A stretch of 64,000 bases of DNA, taken from the NCBI GenBank assembly GCA_964514485.1, contig CAZEWG010000007.1:35160-99159 (forward strand), written 5' to 3'. The translations under genes and the position numbers were made by a program. Of this stretch, positions 36,347-45,445 are shown piece by piece. The stretch's first letter is position 1. Every line of letters begins with the position of its first letter. This DNA is from JAEZAA01 sp964514485. Its GTDB lineage: Bacteria; Pseudomonadota; Gammaproteobacteria; Pseudomonadales; Oleiphilaceae. Under the pieces are notes generated by a model. It was given only the letters and a program-made list of their open reading frames with translations, did not search any database and was not told the DNA's origin.

Positions 36347-36667
36347 CGAGACGGAGGCCAGCCAAACCGGCCTCCTTCAAACCTAACCCCGGTACTGGGT
36401 TAGCCATCGGCTTTGCAGCCTGAAACCAGGGAGTTTTTCAGGTGGGTCGATGATCACCGGGGGCGATAATTGGCTTGGTCCAGATTCGACTATAGAGTTT
36501 TCTTAACATTGTGCATAAGCCTCAACTCTGACCGAGCCGCGGGCAGTGCCTGGGCGAAGGGATCAATATGACCACCGGGTCTCGGCGCAACGTGCCAGAT
36601 CTCCTATAATCGGCGACCTTGACCATTTTCAGATCGTCGCAGAATTCCTGACAGCTGGATGTTATTC
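36347..36667 (+). other. lipA to ABC1-kinase gap with possible promoter
   Basis: About 320 bases with no gene. Besides the lipA terminator it holds TATAAT at 36605-36610, about 55 bases before the start of the kinase gene, and a weaker TATAGA near 36490. A match to a -35 box is poor for both. Confidence 0.4.
36353..36380 (+). terminator. lipA terminator
   Basis: GGAGGCC (36353-36359) and GGCCTCC (36369-36375) form a 7-bp stem just after the lipA stop. The tail is only TTCAAA. Confidence 0.55.
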
Positions 36668-38059
36668 ATGAGTTCGAAGCAAAACGACTCGTCCAAACGT
36701 AGTGTGGCTCGAATTAAAACCGGCAGTTTTGAGCGCCGTCTGAGCCTGACCAAAGCCGGACTGTTGGCCGGCACCCGCATGGGGATGCACTTTACCGCCA
36801 ATCTGTTCACCAATAAGGAAAGCAAGGCTGAGCGTCAGAAGCAGATGCTCTCCCGCCAGGCCCAGTACCTGGTGGAAGAGCTGGGCCATCTGAAGGGCAG
36901 TGTGGTGAAGATCGGGCAGATGATGGCGCTCTATGGCGAGCATTTCCTGCCGGAAGAAGTGACCGAAGCGCTCCACACCCTGGAAGATCAGACCGTGGCC
37001 CTGGAGTGGCCCGCCATCGAGGCGGAACTGCGGCGGGAGCTGGGGGATGAGCGTTTGGCCGAGCTGGACATTGAGCAGGAGCCGATCGGCGCCGCCTCTC
37101 TGGGGCAGGTTCATCTGGCACGCCGGCGCGGCGATGGGCAGGAAATCTGCCTGAAGGTTCAATACCCGGGTGTGGCCGATGCGGTCGACAGCGACCTGGA
37201 TGCGGTCGCGCAGATCTTGCGCCTGGCCCGGATGGTGCGACTGGGGCCGGAGTTCGATGACTGGCTCGAGGAAGTGCGGCAGATGATGCACCGGGAGGTG
37301 GATTATCGCCTGGAGGCGGAAACCACCCGTCGGTTCGGGGAGATGCTGAAAGACGACCCGCGCTTTATTGTGCCCCGGGTGTTTCCCGAATACTCCTCCG
37401 ATCATGTCATTGCCACATCCTACGAGCCCGGTCTGGGTGTGACCCATGAGATTATCCAGACGCTTTCCCAAGAACGCCGCAATCACCTTGCCAAAGCCGC
37501 CCTGGAGCTGTTTTTGCGGGAGCTGTTTTGCTGGGGTGAGCTACAGACCGACCCCAACTTTGGCAACTACCGGATTCGTCTGGGGGATGAAGAAGCCGGC
37601 ATTCAGGATCGCATCGTGCTGCTGGACTTTGGCGCCGTGCAGAAATATCCGCCCAGCTTTATCGAGCCGGTCTGTAACATGATCCGGGCCTCATACCATC
37701 GGGATCTGGAAAGTGTCATCGAAGGCGGGATTAGCCTGCGCTTTATGCACCGGGACTGGCCAGACAAAGTCCTCAAGGAGTTTGGCGAAGTTTGCATGGC
37801 GGTGCTGGAACCCTTGGCCAAGGAAGAAGTGCCGGTGCCGCCCCAGGCACTGAACGCGCAAGGGGAGTATTGCTGGAAAGGCAGTGACCTGCCGGCCCGA
37901 GTTGCCAAGCGTGCCACCCTGTCGGCGCTGAGCCGCTATTTCAAGATCCCTCCCAAGGAGTTTGTTTTCCTGAACCGCAAGCTGGTCGGTGTCTATACGT
38001 TTATTTCAGTGCTGGATGCCCAGTTTAACGGTCGCGATATTCTGGAGCGTTATCTCTAG
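36668..38059 (+). CDS. ABC1/UbiB-family atypical kinase
   Basis: A 463-residue protein of the ABC1/AarF/UbiB family, ATP-binding proteins linked to quinone synthesis and lipid handling. The diagnostic KxGQ motif (VVKIGQMMALYGEHFLP, near residue 85), the Ala-rich nucleotide loop (IGAASLGQVHLA), NFGNYRI and LLDFGAVQKYP are present. It lacks the two C-terminal membrane helices of UbiB itself and is not in a ubi operon, so it is probably a paralogue of unknown role rather than UbiB. The ATG at 36668 is preferred to the one at 36659 because of GGAT spacing; both are weak. A small antisense ORF overlaps its end. Confidence 0.82.
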   Translation: MSSKQNDSSKRSVARIKTGSFERRLSLTKAGLLAGTRMGMHFTANLFTNKESKAERQKQMLSRQAQYLVEELGHLKGSVVKIGQMMALYGEHFLPEEVTEALHTLEDQTVALEWPAIEAELRRELGDERLAELDIEQEPIGAASLGQVHLARRRGDGQEICLKVQYPGVADAVDSDLDAVAQILRLARMVRLGPEFDDWLEEVRQMMHREVDYRLEAETTRRFGEMLKDDPRFIVPRVFPEYSSDHVIATSYEPGLGVTHEIIQTLSQERRNHLAKAALELFLRELFCWGELQTDPNFGNYRIRLGDEEAGIQDRIVLLDFGAVQKYPPSFIEPVCNMIRASYHRDLESVIEGGISLRFMHRDWPDKVLKEFGEVCMAVLEPLAKEEVPVPPQALNAQGEYCWKGSDLPARVAKRATLSALSRYFKIPPKEFVFLNRKLVGVYTFISVLDAQFNGRDILERYL

Positions 38060-38228
38060 CTGTGCCAATCCCATGACCATAGTTGGGCGCCCGACAGACC
38101 TCCAGGGGCTGGTTGGCGGCGCTGGGGTGTGCCTGCAAAATCTGGATTAAGCGCAAGGTGGGCTCAGGAGCTCGCAGCGGGGGAGCTAGGAAATCCCGTG
38201 GAAGATCTTCGAGTACGAGCGTGGCCAT
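38025..38228 (-). CDS. Possible 67-residue hypothetical protein
   Basis: A short minus-strand frame, start ATG at 38228 with AAGGA 7 bases upstream and an AT-rich region upstream. It reads MATLVLEDLPRDFLAPPLRA at the start, then a Leu-rich stretch and a polar tail. I recognise no family. Its last 35 bases overlap the end of the ABC1 kinase gene on the other strand. The good ribosome site and AT-rich upstream region argue for a gene; the odd composition argues against it. Confidence 0.3.
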   Translation of the reverse strand: MATLVLEDLPRDFLAPPLRAPEPTLRLIQILQAHPSAANQPLEVCRAPNYGHGIGTARDNAPEYRDR

Positions 38229-38430
38229 GGTGGTTCCTTGAGCGGTTGACGATCTTATCAACATAGAGCAATTGCAAAATTTTACAAACTGTCTGCTTTT
38301 GCCGAACCATGTAACAGCCAGTGTCGTGGCGGGCGGTTAAAATGCGGGGCGGATTTATCCGCTATTTTGCGTATAAGCCATCAAAAAGTGCCATGTCATA
38401 ATGGCGCCATTCGTTAAAGGGAGTCTTCTG
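38229..38430. other. AT-rich divergent promoter region
   Basis: About 200 bases between the possible small ORF and the YaiI gene. AT-rich segments at 38260-38300 and 38352-38400 are likely promoters. No other gene is seen. Confidence 0.35.
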
Positions 38431-38877
38431 ATGCGGATCTGGGTCGATGCAGACGCCTGTCCCGTGGTGATTAAAGAAATTCTGTTCCGGGCGGCCCAGC
38501 GGCGTGAGGTTCCCGTCACTCTGGTGGCCAATCAGCCACTACGGACACCCCCCTCTCCCTGGATCAAATCGGTGCAGGTGGGGGCGGGTTTCGATGTGGC
38601 CGACCACTTGATTGTGCAAAGCGTTGAGGCGGGCGACCTGGTGGTGACCGCCGATATTCCCCTGGCCGCCGAGGTGGTGGAAAAGGGCGCCGAGGCGATT
38701 AATCCGCGGGGGCAGCATTACACCCGGGAAAATATCCGCCAGCGCCTGGCCATGCGGAATTTCATGGAAGAGATGCGTTCCATCGGTGAAGTTCGGGGCG
38801 GTCCCGCCGCGTTTAGTCAGACCGATCGTCAGACCTTCGCCAATGCGCTGGATCGCTGGCTGGCCCGCTCCCGTTAA
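38431..38877 (+). CDS. yaiI: YaiI/YqxD (UPF0178) family protein
   Basis: A 148-residue protein of UPF0178, predicted to have a PIN-like or NYN-like nuclease fold. The N-terminus MRIWVDADACPVVIKEIL holds the acidic residues typical of PIN folds. VVTADIPLAAEVVEKGA and INPRGQHYTRENI follow. I start at 38431 rather than the in-frame ATG at 38401: GGGAG precedes it and the conserved N-terminus begins there. No function is established. Confidence 0.9.
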   Translation: MRIWVDADACPVVIKEILFRAAQRREVPVTLVANQPLRTPPSPWIKSVQVGAGFDVADHLIVQSVEAGDLVVTADIPLAAEVVEKGAEAINPRGQHYTRENIRQRLAMRNFMEEMRSIGEVRGGPAAFSQTDRQTFANALDRWLARSR

Positions 38878-38896
38878 AGGCCAGCCCGGGTAGCGA

Positions 38897-39697
38897 CTAA
38901 TCGAACACCGTAACCGTTTGTCGGCTCAGGGCGACTAGTTCGCCTTTTGCGGACCAAAGCCGGGCCTGGGTCTGGCCATAACCCTCGCGGGCCTGATCGA
39001 TGCTGGCCACATAGAGCAGCCAGTCTTGCGGGTCCAGCTCCGGCAGCGGGTGAATGAACTCCAGGGTCCAGCTCAGGGAGCTGGCCGGCGCCGGTTTGGT
39101 GAGCCGGGGCAAAACCGCCGGAGGCCAGGCATCGACCAGGGCCAGCAGATGGGCCGCCCCGAGTCGGGGTGGGGCTTCGGCAAAACGTACCCAGCCACCC
39201 ATCTCCCGGTGGGGAGAGCCCATATAGGGCAGGGTGCCCACGCCCCAGCGATAGTCGAACCATTGCATGAACTCCGGGGTGAGACCGGGAACCGTCGGGC
39301 GTTTGACACAGTGTTCAGGCGCTTTGACCGACGGCGCCGGTTCGGCATCCACCTGAATTTGGGAGGGGCGTGAGGCGCCGAAGCTGCCGAGCATCACCGC
39401 CTGGACCTGGCCGTTTTGGCGTAACCGGCTTTGTGCCTGGGTGACGCCACGACCTTCTCGCAGGATCTCGGTTTCCAGCTCCACCGGGCCCGGCGCGACG
39501 GGGCCGACAAAGGACAGGCTCAGGGAGCGGGGCAAGCGGCTCGCCTCGACCTGCTGCTCCATATGGGCATAAAGTACGGCGGCAACCAGGCCGCCAAAGG
39601 TCGCACGGCCCTGGCCCCAGCCTTCCGGCATCATCAGCGTTGAATGAGTGCGGGCTTGCTCAAGCAGGGACTCAAAATTTTGCGACGGATTGGGCAT
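38897..39697 (-). CDS. TesB-like double-hotdog acyl-CoA thioesterase
   Basis: A 266-residue protein with two hotdog halves, as in acyl-CoA thioesterase II and related 4HBT_3 proteins. The first half contains GRATFGGLVAAVLYAHME and GPVAPGPVELETEILREGRGVTQAQ. The second half includes LGAAHLLALVDAWPPAV and SSLSWTLEFIHPLPE. The Asp of ALVDAWPP is in the position of the catalytic aspartate. It probably hydrolyses medium or long acyl-CoA; the physiological substrate is unknown. It is convergent with yaiI and divergent from the antiporter gene. Confidence 0.82.
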   Translation of the reverse strand: MPNPSQNFESLLEQARTHSTLMMPEGWGQGRATFGGLVAAVLYAHMEQQVEASRLPRSLSLSFVGPVAPGPVELETEILREGRGVTQAQSRLRQNGQVQAVMLGSFGASRPSQIQVDAEPAPSVKAPEHCVKRPTVPGLTPEFMQWFDYRWGVGTLPYMGSPHREMGGWVRFAEAPPRLGAAHLLALVDAWPPAVLPRLTKPAPASSLSWTLEFIHPLPELDPQDWLLYVASIDQAREGYGQTQARLWSAKGELVALSRQTVTVFD

Positions 39698-39849
39698 GGC
39701 GTATGGACTCCTGTGTCTGTCATGCTATTTACCAGCATAGGAATGCGGCTAGATAGGCGCCGAGCCTAACATAGCCTTTTGTTAAAACCATCCATTTCAT
39801 TGAACCACACTTTGTTATAGAGCCGGCCTGAGCTGTCAGAGGAAGAGGT

Positions 39850-41622
39850 ATGAACGACTCCCTGCTTCACGAAACCCTGTTTTTCCTTTTGGCGGCGTTA
39901 TTGATTGTTCCCATCTTTAAACGTCTTGGGCTCGGCAGTGTGCTGGGCTATCTGACGGCGGGATTGCTGATCGGCCCCAGCGTGTTGGGCCTGATCTCCG
40001 ACGTGGACAATGTCCTGCACTTTGCCGAAATCGGCGTCATCATGATGCTGTTCGTGGTGGGGCTGGAGCTGGACCCGGCCCGACTCTGGCAGATGCGCAA
40101 GCTGATCCTGGGTCTGGGTTCGGCGCAGTTGTTGTTCAGTGGCGCGGCCCTGGCCGGCGTGGGTTACGCGCTGGGCTATCCCAATGCCACCGCCATCTTT
40201 ATCGGGCTGACACTGGCCCTGTCGTCCACCGCCTTTGCCATGCAGCTGATGGGTGAAAGCAATGAGATGACCACCCGTCATGGGCAGTCGGCCATTGCGG
40301 TGCTGCTGTTTCAGGATATCGCGGTGATTCCCCTGTTGCTGATTCTGCCGTTGTTGGCCGGAGTGGTCGATACCGACTCGGGAATCGACTGGATGGCCGG
40401 TGTGTGGACGTTTCTCACCCTGGCGGGTTTGGTCCTGGCCAGTCGCTACCTGATTAATCCCTGGCTACGTTGGCTGGCGGACACCCACTATCGGGAGCTG
40501 ATGAGTGCCAGTGCCCTGCTGCTGGTCTTGGGCGTGGCCGTACTGATGGAGGCCATCGGCCTGTCGATGGGCTTGGGCGCCTTCCTGGCCGGAATCCTGT
40601 TGGCCAACTCACCGTTTCGGCATCAGCTGGAAACGGATATCGAACCCTTCAAAGGCCTGCTGCTGGGACTGTTCTTTATTGCCATTGGCATGTCGTTGCA
40701 AATCACTTTGCTGTTGCAAGACCCGCTTTTGATTCTGGTGTGGGTGGGGGCGCTGGTGGCCTTGAAGGCGCTGGTGCTGGCGCTGCTGGGTTTCGTGCTG
40801 CGGCTGAAGGGGCGGGATGCCTGGACGCTCGGCGTGCTGCTGTCCCAGGGCGGTGAGTTCGCCTTTGTACTGCTGACCCAGGCCCAGAGCCTCAAAGTGA
40901 TCGACGAGCTGATGGCGGATCAGATGACCCTGATTGTGGGGCTGTCGATGATCACCACACCGCTCTTGCTGAAACTGGTCCGGGCCAAGCCGGCGGCGGA
41001 GGCTACAACGGATGAGCAGCCCGCCGATATGTCCGGCGCCCCGGAAGAGCCCTCGGTGATCATTGCCGGGTTTGGCCGCTTCGGTCAGATTGTGGGCCGG
41101 GTGCTGGCGGTGAAAGGCATTCCGTTTACGGCCCTGGATCGGAGCGCCAGCTATGTGCAATTTATTACCCGCTACGGCAACAAGGTCTATTACGGCGACG
41201 CCACGCGGCTGGACGTGTTGCAACAGGCCCGGGTGGGTAAAGCCCACCTGGTGGTGCTGGCACTGGCGGATGTGGATCAAAGCATGAAAGCCGCCCACCT
41301 GCTGCGGGAGCATTATCCCCATGTGCGGGTGGTGGCCCGGGCGGTGACCCGTCACCATGCCATGTCGCTGATGGCGCTCGGGATTCCCGTGGTCCTGCGG
41401 GAAACCTTTGAAAGCAGCCTGCTGGCGGCCCGGGTCGCCCTGACCGAACTGGGGATGACCGACAGCGCCGCACTGGATACCATCAAGATGTTTCGTGACC
41501 ACGACGAAAGACTGCTGCGGGAGCAGGTGGAATTTCGGGAAGACCTGGAGAAGCAGATGGAAATCGCCACCCGAGGGCGGGAAGAGTTTATGAAGGTCTT
41601 TACCCAGGATCGCCAGAGCTAG
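39850..41622 (+). CDS. CPA2-family cation:proton antiporter (Kef/RosB type)
   Basis: A 590-residue protein. The N-terminal ~385 residues are a CPA2 Na+/H+-antiporter-type membrane domain with 12-13 helices: LGYLTAGLLIGPSVLGL, FVVGLELDP, and LFQDIAVIPLLL with the ion-site Asp. Residues ~405-520 are a TrkA-N Rossmann domain (VIIAGFGRFGQIVGRVLA) that binds NAD(H) or glutathione adducts in Kef proteins. A charged helical tail follows. The overall plan is KefB/KefC-like, but no kefF/kefG ancillary gene is adjacent. An 18-bp duplication of sequence around the stop codon follows. Confidence 0.88.
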   Translation: MNDSLLHETLFFLLAALLIVPIFKRLGLGSVLGYLTAGLLIGPSVLGLISDVDNVLHFAEIGVIMMLFVVGLELDPARLWQMRKLILGLGSAQLLFSGAALAGVGYALGYPNATAIFIGLTLALSSTAFAMQLMGESNEMTTRHGQSAIAVLLFQDIAVIPLLLILPLLAGVVDTDSGIDWMAGVWTFLTLAGLVLASRYLINPWLRWLADTHYRELMSASALLLVLGVAVLMEAIGLSMGLGAFLAGILLANSPFRHQLETDIEPFKGLLLGLFFIAIGMSLQITLLLQDPLLILVWVGALVALKALVLALLGFVLRLKGRDAWTLGVLLSQGGEFAFVLLTQAQSLKVIDELMADQMTLIVGLSMITTPLLLKLVRAKPAAEATTDEQPADMSGAPEEPSVIIAGFGRFGQIVGRVLAVKGIPFTALDRSASYVQFITRYGNKVYYGDATRLDVLQQARVGKAHLVVLALADVDQSMKAAHLLREHYPHVRVVARAVTRHHAMSLMALGIPVVLRETFESSLLAARVALTELGMTDSAALDTIKMFRDHDERLLREQVEFREDLEKQMEIATRGREEFMKVFTQDRQS

Positions 41623-41653
41623 CCGTCACACCAGGGCTAGCCGTCACAACGGG
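41618..41653 (+). repeat. 18-bp-period tandem duplication at the antiporter stop codon
   Basis: GCTAGCCGTCACA occurs at 41618-41630 and 41636-41648, period 18. The first copy includes the TAG stop. A GC-rich hairpin (GCCGCT 41657-41662, AGCGGC 41665-41670) follows and may act as a terminator. Confidence 0.75.
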
Positions 41654-41777
41654 CGCGCCGCTCCAGCGGCGGCGCAGGGAAGTTCACAAACTCTCGGATT
41701 AGCCCTGGCGCCCGGAGTTGGGTAAAATGTCCGGCTTCTCCAAACCTTGCCATCCATACAATACAGGCCATCCGGCT

Positions 41778-43988
41778 ATGCACGCAGCACCTCCGTTATT
41801 TTCCTACAATCGTTACTGGGCCGAATGTTTTGGCACCGCGCCATTTCTGCCCATGTCCCGCGCTGAAATGGATCAGCTGGGTTGGGACAGCTGTGACATC
41901 ATCATCGTGTGCGGCGACGCCTATGTGGATCACCCCAGCTTCGGTATGGCGGTGATCGGCCGGTTGTGGGAGGCCCAGGGCTTTCGGGTCGGCATGATCT
42001 GTCAGCCGGACTGGCAGTCGGCCGAAGCGTTTCGGGCACTGGGGCGGCCCAACCTGTTTTTCGCGGTTTCCGCGGGCAACATGGATTCCATGATCAACCG
42101 CTACACCGCCGATTTGAAAATCCGCCATGACGACGCCTATACCCCCAACAATGAGGGTGGCAAGCGGCCGGATCGGGCGGTGACCGTCTATACCCAACGC
42201 TGCAAGGAAGCCTTCAAGGATGTGCAGGTGCTGATTGGTGGCATTGAAGCCAGCCTGCGCCGGATTGCCCACTACGATTACTGGTCGGATACCGTCCGTC
42301 GTTCGGTACTGATGGACTCCAAGGCGGATCTGCTGGTATTCGGTAATGCTGAGCGGGCGGTGGTGGAAATTGCCCATCGCGCCGCCAAGGGCGAAAAACT
42401 GAAGGAAATGACCGGTATCCGGGGCACCGCGATGATGGTGTCCGAGTTGCCGGCCAACTGGGAGGCCAAAGACTCCTCCACGGTGGATATTCCCGGCCCG
42501 GTGGCTCCCCATCCCAATCCCTATCACTACGAGCCTGACGCGGAACCGGCCGAAGGGGCGGCGTGTGGCGGCAAACAGGCGGATAAACCCAGTGATGTCC
42601 AGGTGCTGCGGATTATGCCGGTCAGCGGCGGCCAGAAAAGCTTTATCCTGCTGCCGTCCTATGAGGAGGTCAAAAACGACCCGGTGCTTTATGCCCACGC
42701 CTCCCGGGTGCTGCACCTGGAAACCAACCCGGCCAATGCGTTCCCACTGGCCCAGGCCCATGGCGATCGCTATGTGTGGGTGAATCCACCGCCCATCCCC
42801 CTGTCGACCGAAGAGCTGGATGCGGTTTTTGAACTGCCTTACCAGCGGGTGCCTCATCCGGCCTACGGCGATGCCAAAATTCCCGCCTATGACATGATCC
42901 GGTTTTCGGTCAACATCATGCGTGGCTGCTTCGGGGGTTGTTCCTTCTGTTCCATTACGGAGCATGAAGGGCGGGTGATTCAAAGCCGTTCGGAAGACTC
43001 CATTATCCGCGAGATCGAGCAGATCCGTGATAAAACGCCGGGTTTTACCGGTACGATTTCCGATCTGGGCGGGCCAACCGCCAACATGTACCAGCTCAAC
43101 TGTGTGAGTGAAGAGATTCATGCCAGTTGCCGCCGGTTGTCCTGCGTGTTCCCGTCGATCTGTAAAAACCTGGTGACCGATCACTCGCCCACCACCAGCC
43201 TGTACCGTCGTGCCCGGACGCTGCCCGGCGTGAAACGGGTGATGATTGCCTCCGGTCTGCGCTATGACCTGGCGGTACGTGATCCGGAATACGTGCGGGA
43301 ACTGGTGACTCATCACGTGGGTGGTTATCTCAAGATTGCCCCGGAGCATACCGAGGAAGGCCCGCTGAACAAGATGATGAAGCCGGGCATTGGCACCTAT
43401 GACGAGTTCAAGGCCATGTTCGAGCGCTTCACCAAGGAAGCCGGCAAGGAACAGTTCCTGATCCCGTATTTCATTGCCGCCCACCCGGGCACCACCGATG
43501 AAGACATGATGAATCTGGCCCTGTGGCTGAAGCGCAATGGTTTTCGGGCGGACCAGGTGCAGAACTTCTATCCGTCGCCAATGGCAAACGCCACGACCAT
43601 GTACCATACCGGCAAGAACCCGTTGCGCCGGGTACGCCAGGACTCCGAGGACGTTTTCGTGCCGAAGGGACTCCGCCAGCGTCGCCTGCACAAGGCATTT
43701 TTGCGTTACCACGACCCGGATAACTGGCCGCTGCTGCGCGAGGCATTACAGCGCATGGGGCGTGCGGATTTGATTGGCTATAGCAAAAAGCACCTGGTAC
43801 CCCCCACGCAGCCGGCGAACCATCCCAGTGCCCAGAAGGTCGCGGGCAAGCGACCCACAGCCCGGCCCCGCAAAGGGCAGCTGCTGACCCAGCATACCGG
43901 CTTGCCACCCCGGGAAGGGGGCGCCTCAAAACCGGCCAAACCAGTCAGAAAAAACATGGGGCGCAAGGCGCGACCAGCTGGGCGCTGA
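41778..43988 (+). CDS. ygiQ: YgiQ-type radical SAM protein
   Basis: A 736-residue YgiQ-family protein (UPF0313). The N-terminus has YWAECFGTAPFLPMSRAEMDQLG and CGDAYVDHPSFGMAVIGR, a cobalamin-binding-like fold. The radical SAM CxxxCxxC motif is in MRGCFGGCSFCSITEHEGR near residue 390. IAPEHTEEGPLNKMMKPG follows, then a basic low-complexity tail (~60 residues). I take the ATG at 41778 because homologues begin with a similar MxAAxPLF; an ATG at 41727 with a better ribosome site would add 17 residues. Function unproven. Confidence 0.9.
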   Translation: MHAAPPLFSYNRYWAECFGTAPFLPMSRAEMDQLGWDSCDIIIVCGDAYVDHPSFGMAVIGRLWEAQGFRVGMICQPDWQSAEAFRALGRPNLFFAVSAGNMDSMINRYTADLKIRHDDAYTPNNEGGKRPDRAVTVYTQRCKEAFKDVQVLIGGIEASLRRIAHYDYWSDTVRRSVLMDSKADLLVFGNAERAVVEIAHRAAKGEKLKEMTGIRGTAMMVSELPANWEAKDSSTVDIPGPVAPHPNPYHYEPDAEPAEGAACGGKQADKPSDVQVLRIMPVSGGQKSFILLPSYEEVKNDPVLYAHASRVLHLETNPANAFPLAQAHGDRYVWVNPPPIPLSTEELDAVFELPYQRVPHPAYGDAKIPAYDMIRFSVNIMRGCFGGCSFCSITEHEGRVIQSRSEDSIIREIEQIRDKTPGFTGTISDLGGPTANMYQLNCVSEEIHASCRRLSCVFPSICKNLVTDHSPTTSLYRRARTLPGVKRVMIASGLRYDLAVRDPEYVRELVTHHVGGYLKIAPEHTEEGPLNKMMKPGIGTYDEFKAMFERFTKEAGKEQFLIPYFIAAHPGTTDEDMMNLALWLKRNGFRADQVQNFYPSPMANATTMYHTGKNPLRRVRQDSEDVFVPKGLRQRRLHKAFLRYHDPDNWPLLREALQRMGRADLIGYSKKHLVPPTQPANHPSAQKVAGKRPTARPRKGQLLTQHTGLPPREGGASKPAKPVRKNMGRKARPAGR

Positions 43989-44010
43989 GGAAGACCCTGA
44001 TAATCGCCAA

Positions 44011-44043
44011 CCTCCAGGTAAACAGGTTTGAGTTGCCTGGAGG
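44011..44043. terminator. Hairpin between convergent ygiQ and small membrane gene
   Basis: CCTCCAGG (44011-44018) and CCTGGAGG (44036-44043) with a 17-base loop. No strong T-run. Confidence 0.35.
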
Positions 44044-44044
44044 G

Positions 44045-44239
44045 CTATTTGGGGCGTCGTCGTTCCAGCTGCTGCACACGGGCGCGCAGGCTGTTGTTTT
44101 CCACGAACAGGATGATCAGCATGACGGTCGTCAGAATGATGCTGCCGTCTTCACCGGTATAGTGCCAGTAGGCCCAGGAGAGTCCGGCGGCGATCAGGGC
44201 GCCAAGCATCAGGAAGAAGCGGTCTTTGACCAGTGGCAT
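44045..44239 (-). CDS. Small membrane protein, 64 residues, unrecognised
   Basis: A 64-residue protein with two predicted membrane helices (residues ~8-26 and ~31-48) and a basic, heptad-like C-terminal tail (NNSLRARVQQLERRR) that may form a short coiled coil. AAGGAG lies 6-8 bases before the ATG, which supports translation. It is divergent from the DHH gene region and convergent with ygiQ. I do not recognise the family. The layout, two helices plus a cytoplasmic coiled-coil tail, resembles small regulators or membrane assembly factors, but no function should be inferred. Confidence 0.65.
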   Translation of the reverse strand: MPLVKDRFFLMLGALIAAGLSWAYWHYTGEDGSIILTTVMLIILFVENNSLRARVQQLERRRPK

Positions 44240-44449
44240 AAGGGGCTCCTTGTCCGTGAGGACAGTTGTTAGAGTGGATTAATGGACAGTCCTGTCACTT
44301 TTTTATTGGTACAGCTCTAACATCTCTGACTGCATTGTCACATTAAACCGGCACGGTTGACCAGTATTTGCCGGCGAGCCTTTCCGCAACACCTGCCCCT
44401 TATGCAAACTCCCTTTATTATCAGTGCCTTACTTGAAATCTTTTCTGCG

Positions 44450-45295
44450 TCAAGGTGTTAAATAAAACACCTCTTCTGCGATCCGGGTGCTGAAACCTGC
44501 CGCCCGCGGGTGCCCGCCCCCTTCGAACTGAAGGGCGATTTCCGCCACATTAATACCCGCCGGCGTTGAGCGCAGTGACCAGGAGCGCAGGCTGCCATGG
44601 TCGGAAAAACCGGCGGCAAACGGATGGCCGTCGGCCAGCTGCCCCACCAGCTCGCTCACGATGTTGTAAGGGCAGCTCACAATCGGCACCTCATAACCGG
44701 CAATGGTGCCCATCACTGCTTGCGAGCGGTAGTGCTCGATCAGCTGTTCCCGGTAGCGGTTGATGGCGCGTCCCTCAACCGTGAGCAGATCCAGCTCTTG
44801 AGGGGAGTTGGCCCAACGGTGCCACAGCTCGAACTCCAGGGGGTAGGACATCAGGGCGGCAGTGATATGGCGGCTGTCCGGAATCCGAAAGCGCCACAGG
44901 TCCCGGTCCTGGACACAGGCCAGCAGATGGGGCACGGGGGTGTCATGGAAATACTCCCAGGTGATCACCGCACCCGAGCGTTCCATGTCGAAGACCATCT
45001 CCAGGTTGTCAATTTCCTGATCCAGCCCTGCCAGATCCTGCTGGGCACTGATATGGTGGTCCAGAATGACCACCCGGCGGGCGCTGAGGCACAGCTGTGC
45101 CAACACCGGGCGCTTGTAGGAAAAGTCCAGGATGTAGACCTCCCGGCCCTGGCAGTCCGGCGGTGCTTCTCCATGGGAGGCAGCCACATACTGGGCCGCC
45201 ACGCCCTGCGACTGGAAATGGCACCAGGCCGCGTACGCGCTGCCAAAGCCATCCAGGCAACTCCCTCCGTGATAGATCACCACTGGTGCATTCAT
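44450..45295 (-). CDS. DHH-family phosphoesterase
   Basis: A 281-residue protein of the DHH superfamily. The N-terminal domain has VIYHGGSCLDGFGSAYAAW and the motif VVILDHHISA, with metal-binding Asp/His residues. The C-terminal DHHA1 domain has the substrate glycine motif GGGHPRAAGF. Relatives cleave short nucleic acids, cyclic dinucleotides or polyphosphate; this shorter form, common in marine gammaproteobacteria, has no assigned substrate. The ATG at 45295 is preceded by AAGGAG. It is divergent from the lipoprotein gene. Confidence 0.85.
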   Translation of the reverse strand: MNAPVVIYHGGSCLDGFGSAYAAWCHFQSQGVAAQYVAASHGEAPPDCQGREVYILDFSYKRPVLAQLCLSARRVVILDHHISAQQDLAGLDQEIDNLEMVFDMERSGAVITWEYFHDTPVPHLLACVQDRDLWRFRIPDSRHITAALMSYPLEFELWHRWANSPQELDLLTVEGRAINRYREQLIEHYRSQAVMGTIAGYEVPIVSCPYNIVSELVGQLADGHPFAAGFSDHGSLRSWSLRSTPAGINVAEIALQFEGGGHPRAAGFSTRIAEEVFYLTP

Positions 45296-45445
45296 GAGCG
45301 ATTCTCCTTAATAGCCAAGCGGACTTTTATTTGGAATGTTGCTGGTTCCGTCGCCCGGAAGCAACCATGGCCGCCTGGCCAGGGCGCGAGCCTTTCGGGT
45401 GAGGGCGTTCAGGCCGGCAGCCAGCTCCCGGAGGAGAACGATTCC

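Noticed and set aside
41796..43712. 638-codon open frame antisense to ygiQ
   Set aside because: Antisense shadow with no recognisable family and no ribosome site.
44597..45445. Upstream extension of the lipoprotein frame
   Set aside because: It is the antisense of the DHH gene; the ATG at 45446 has GGAGGAG and a perfect lipoprotein signal.
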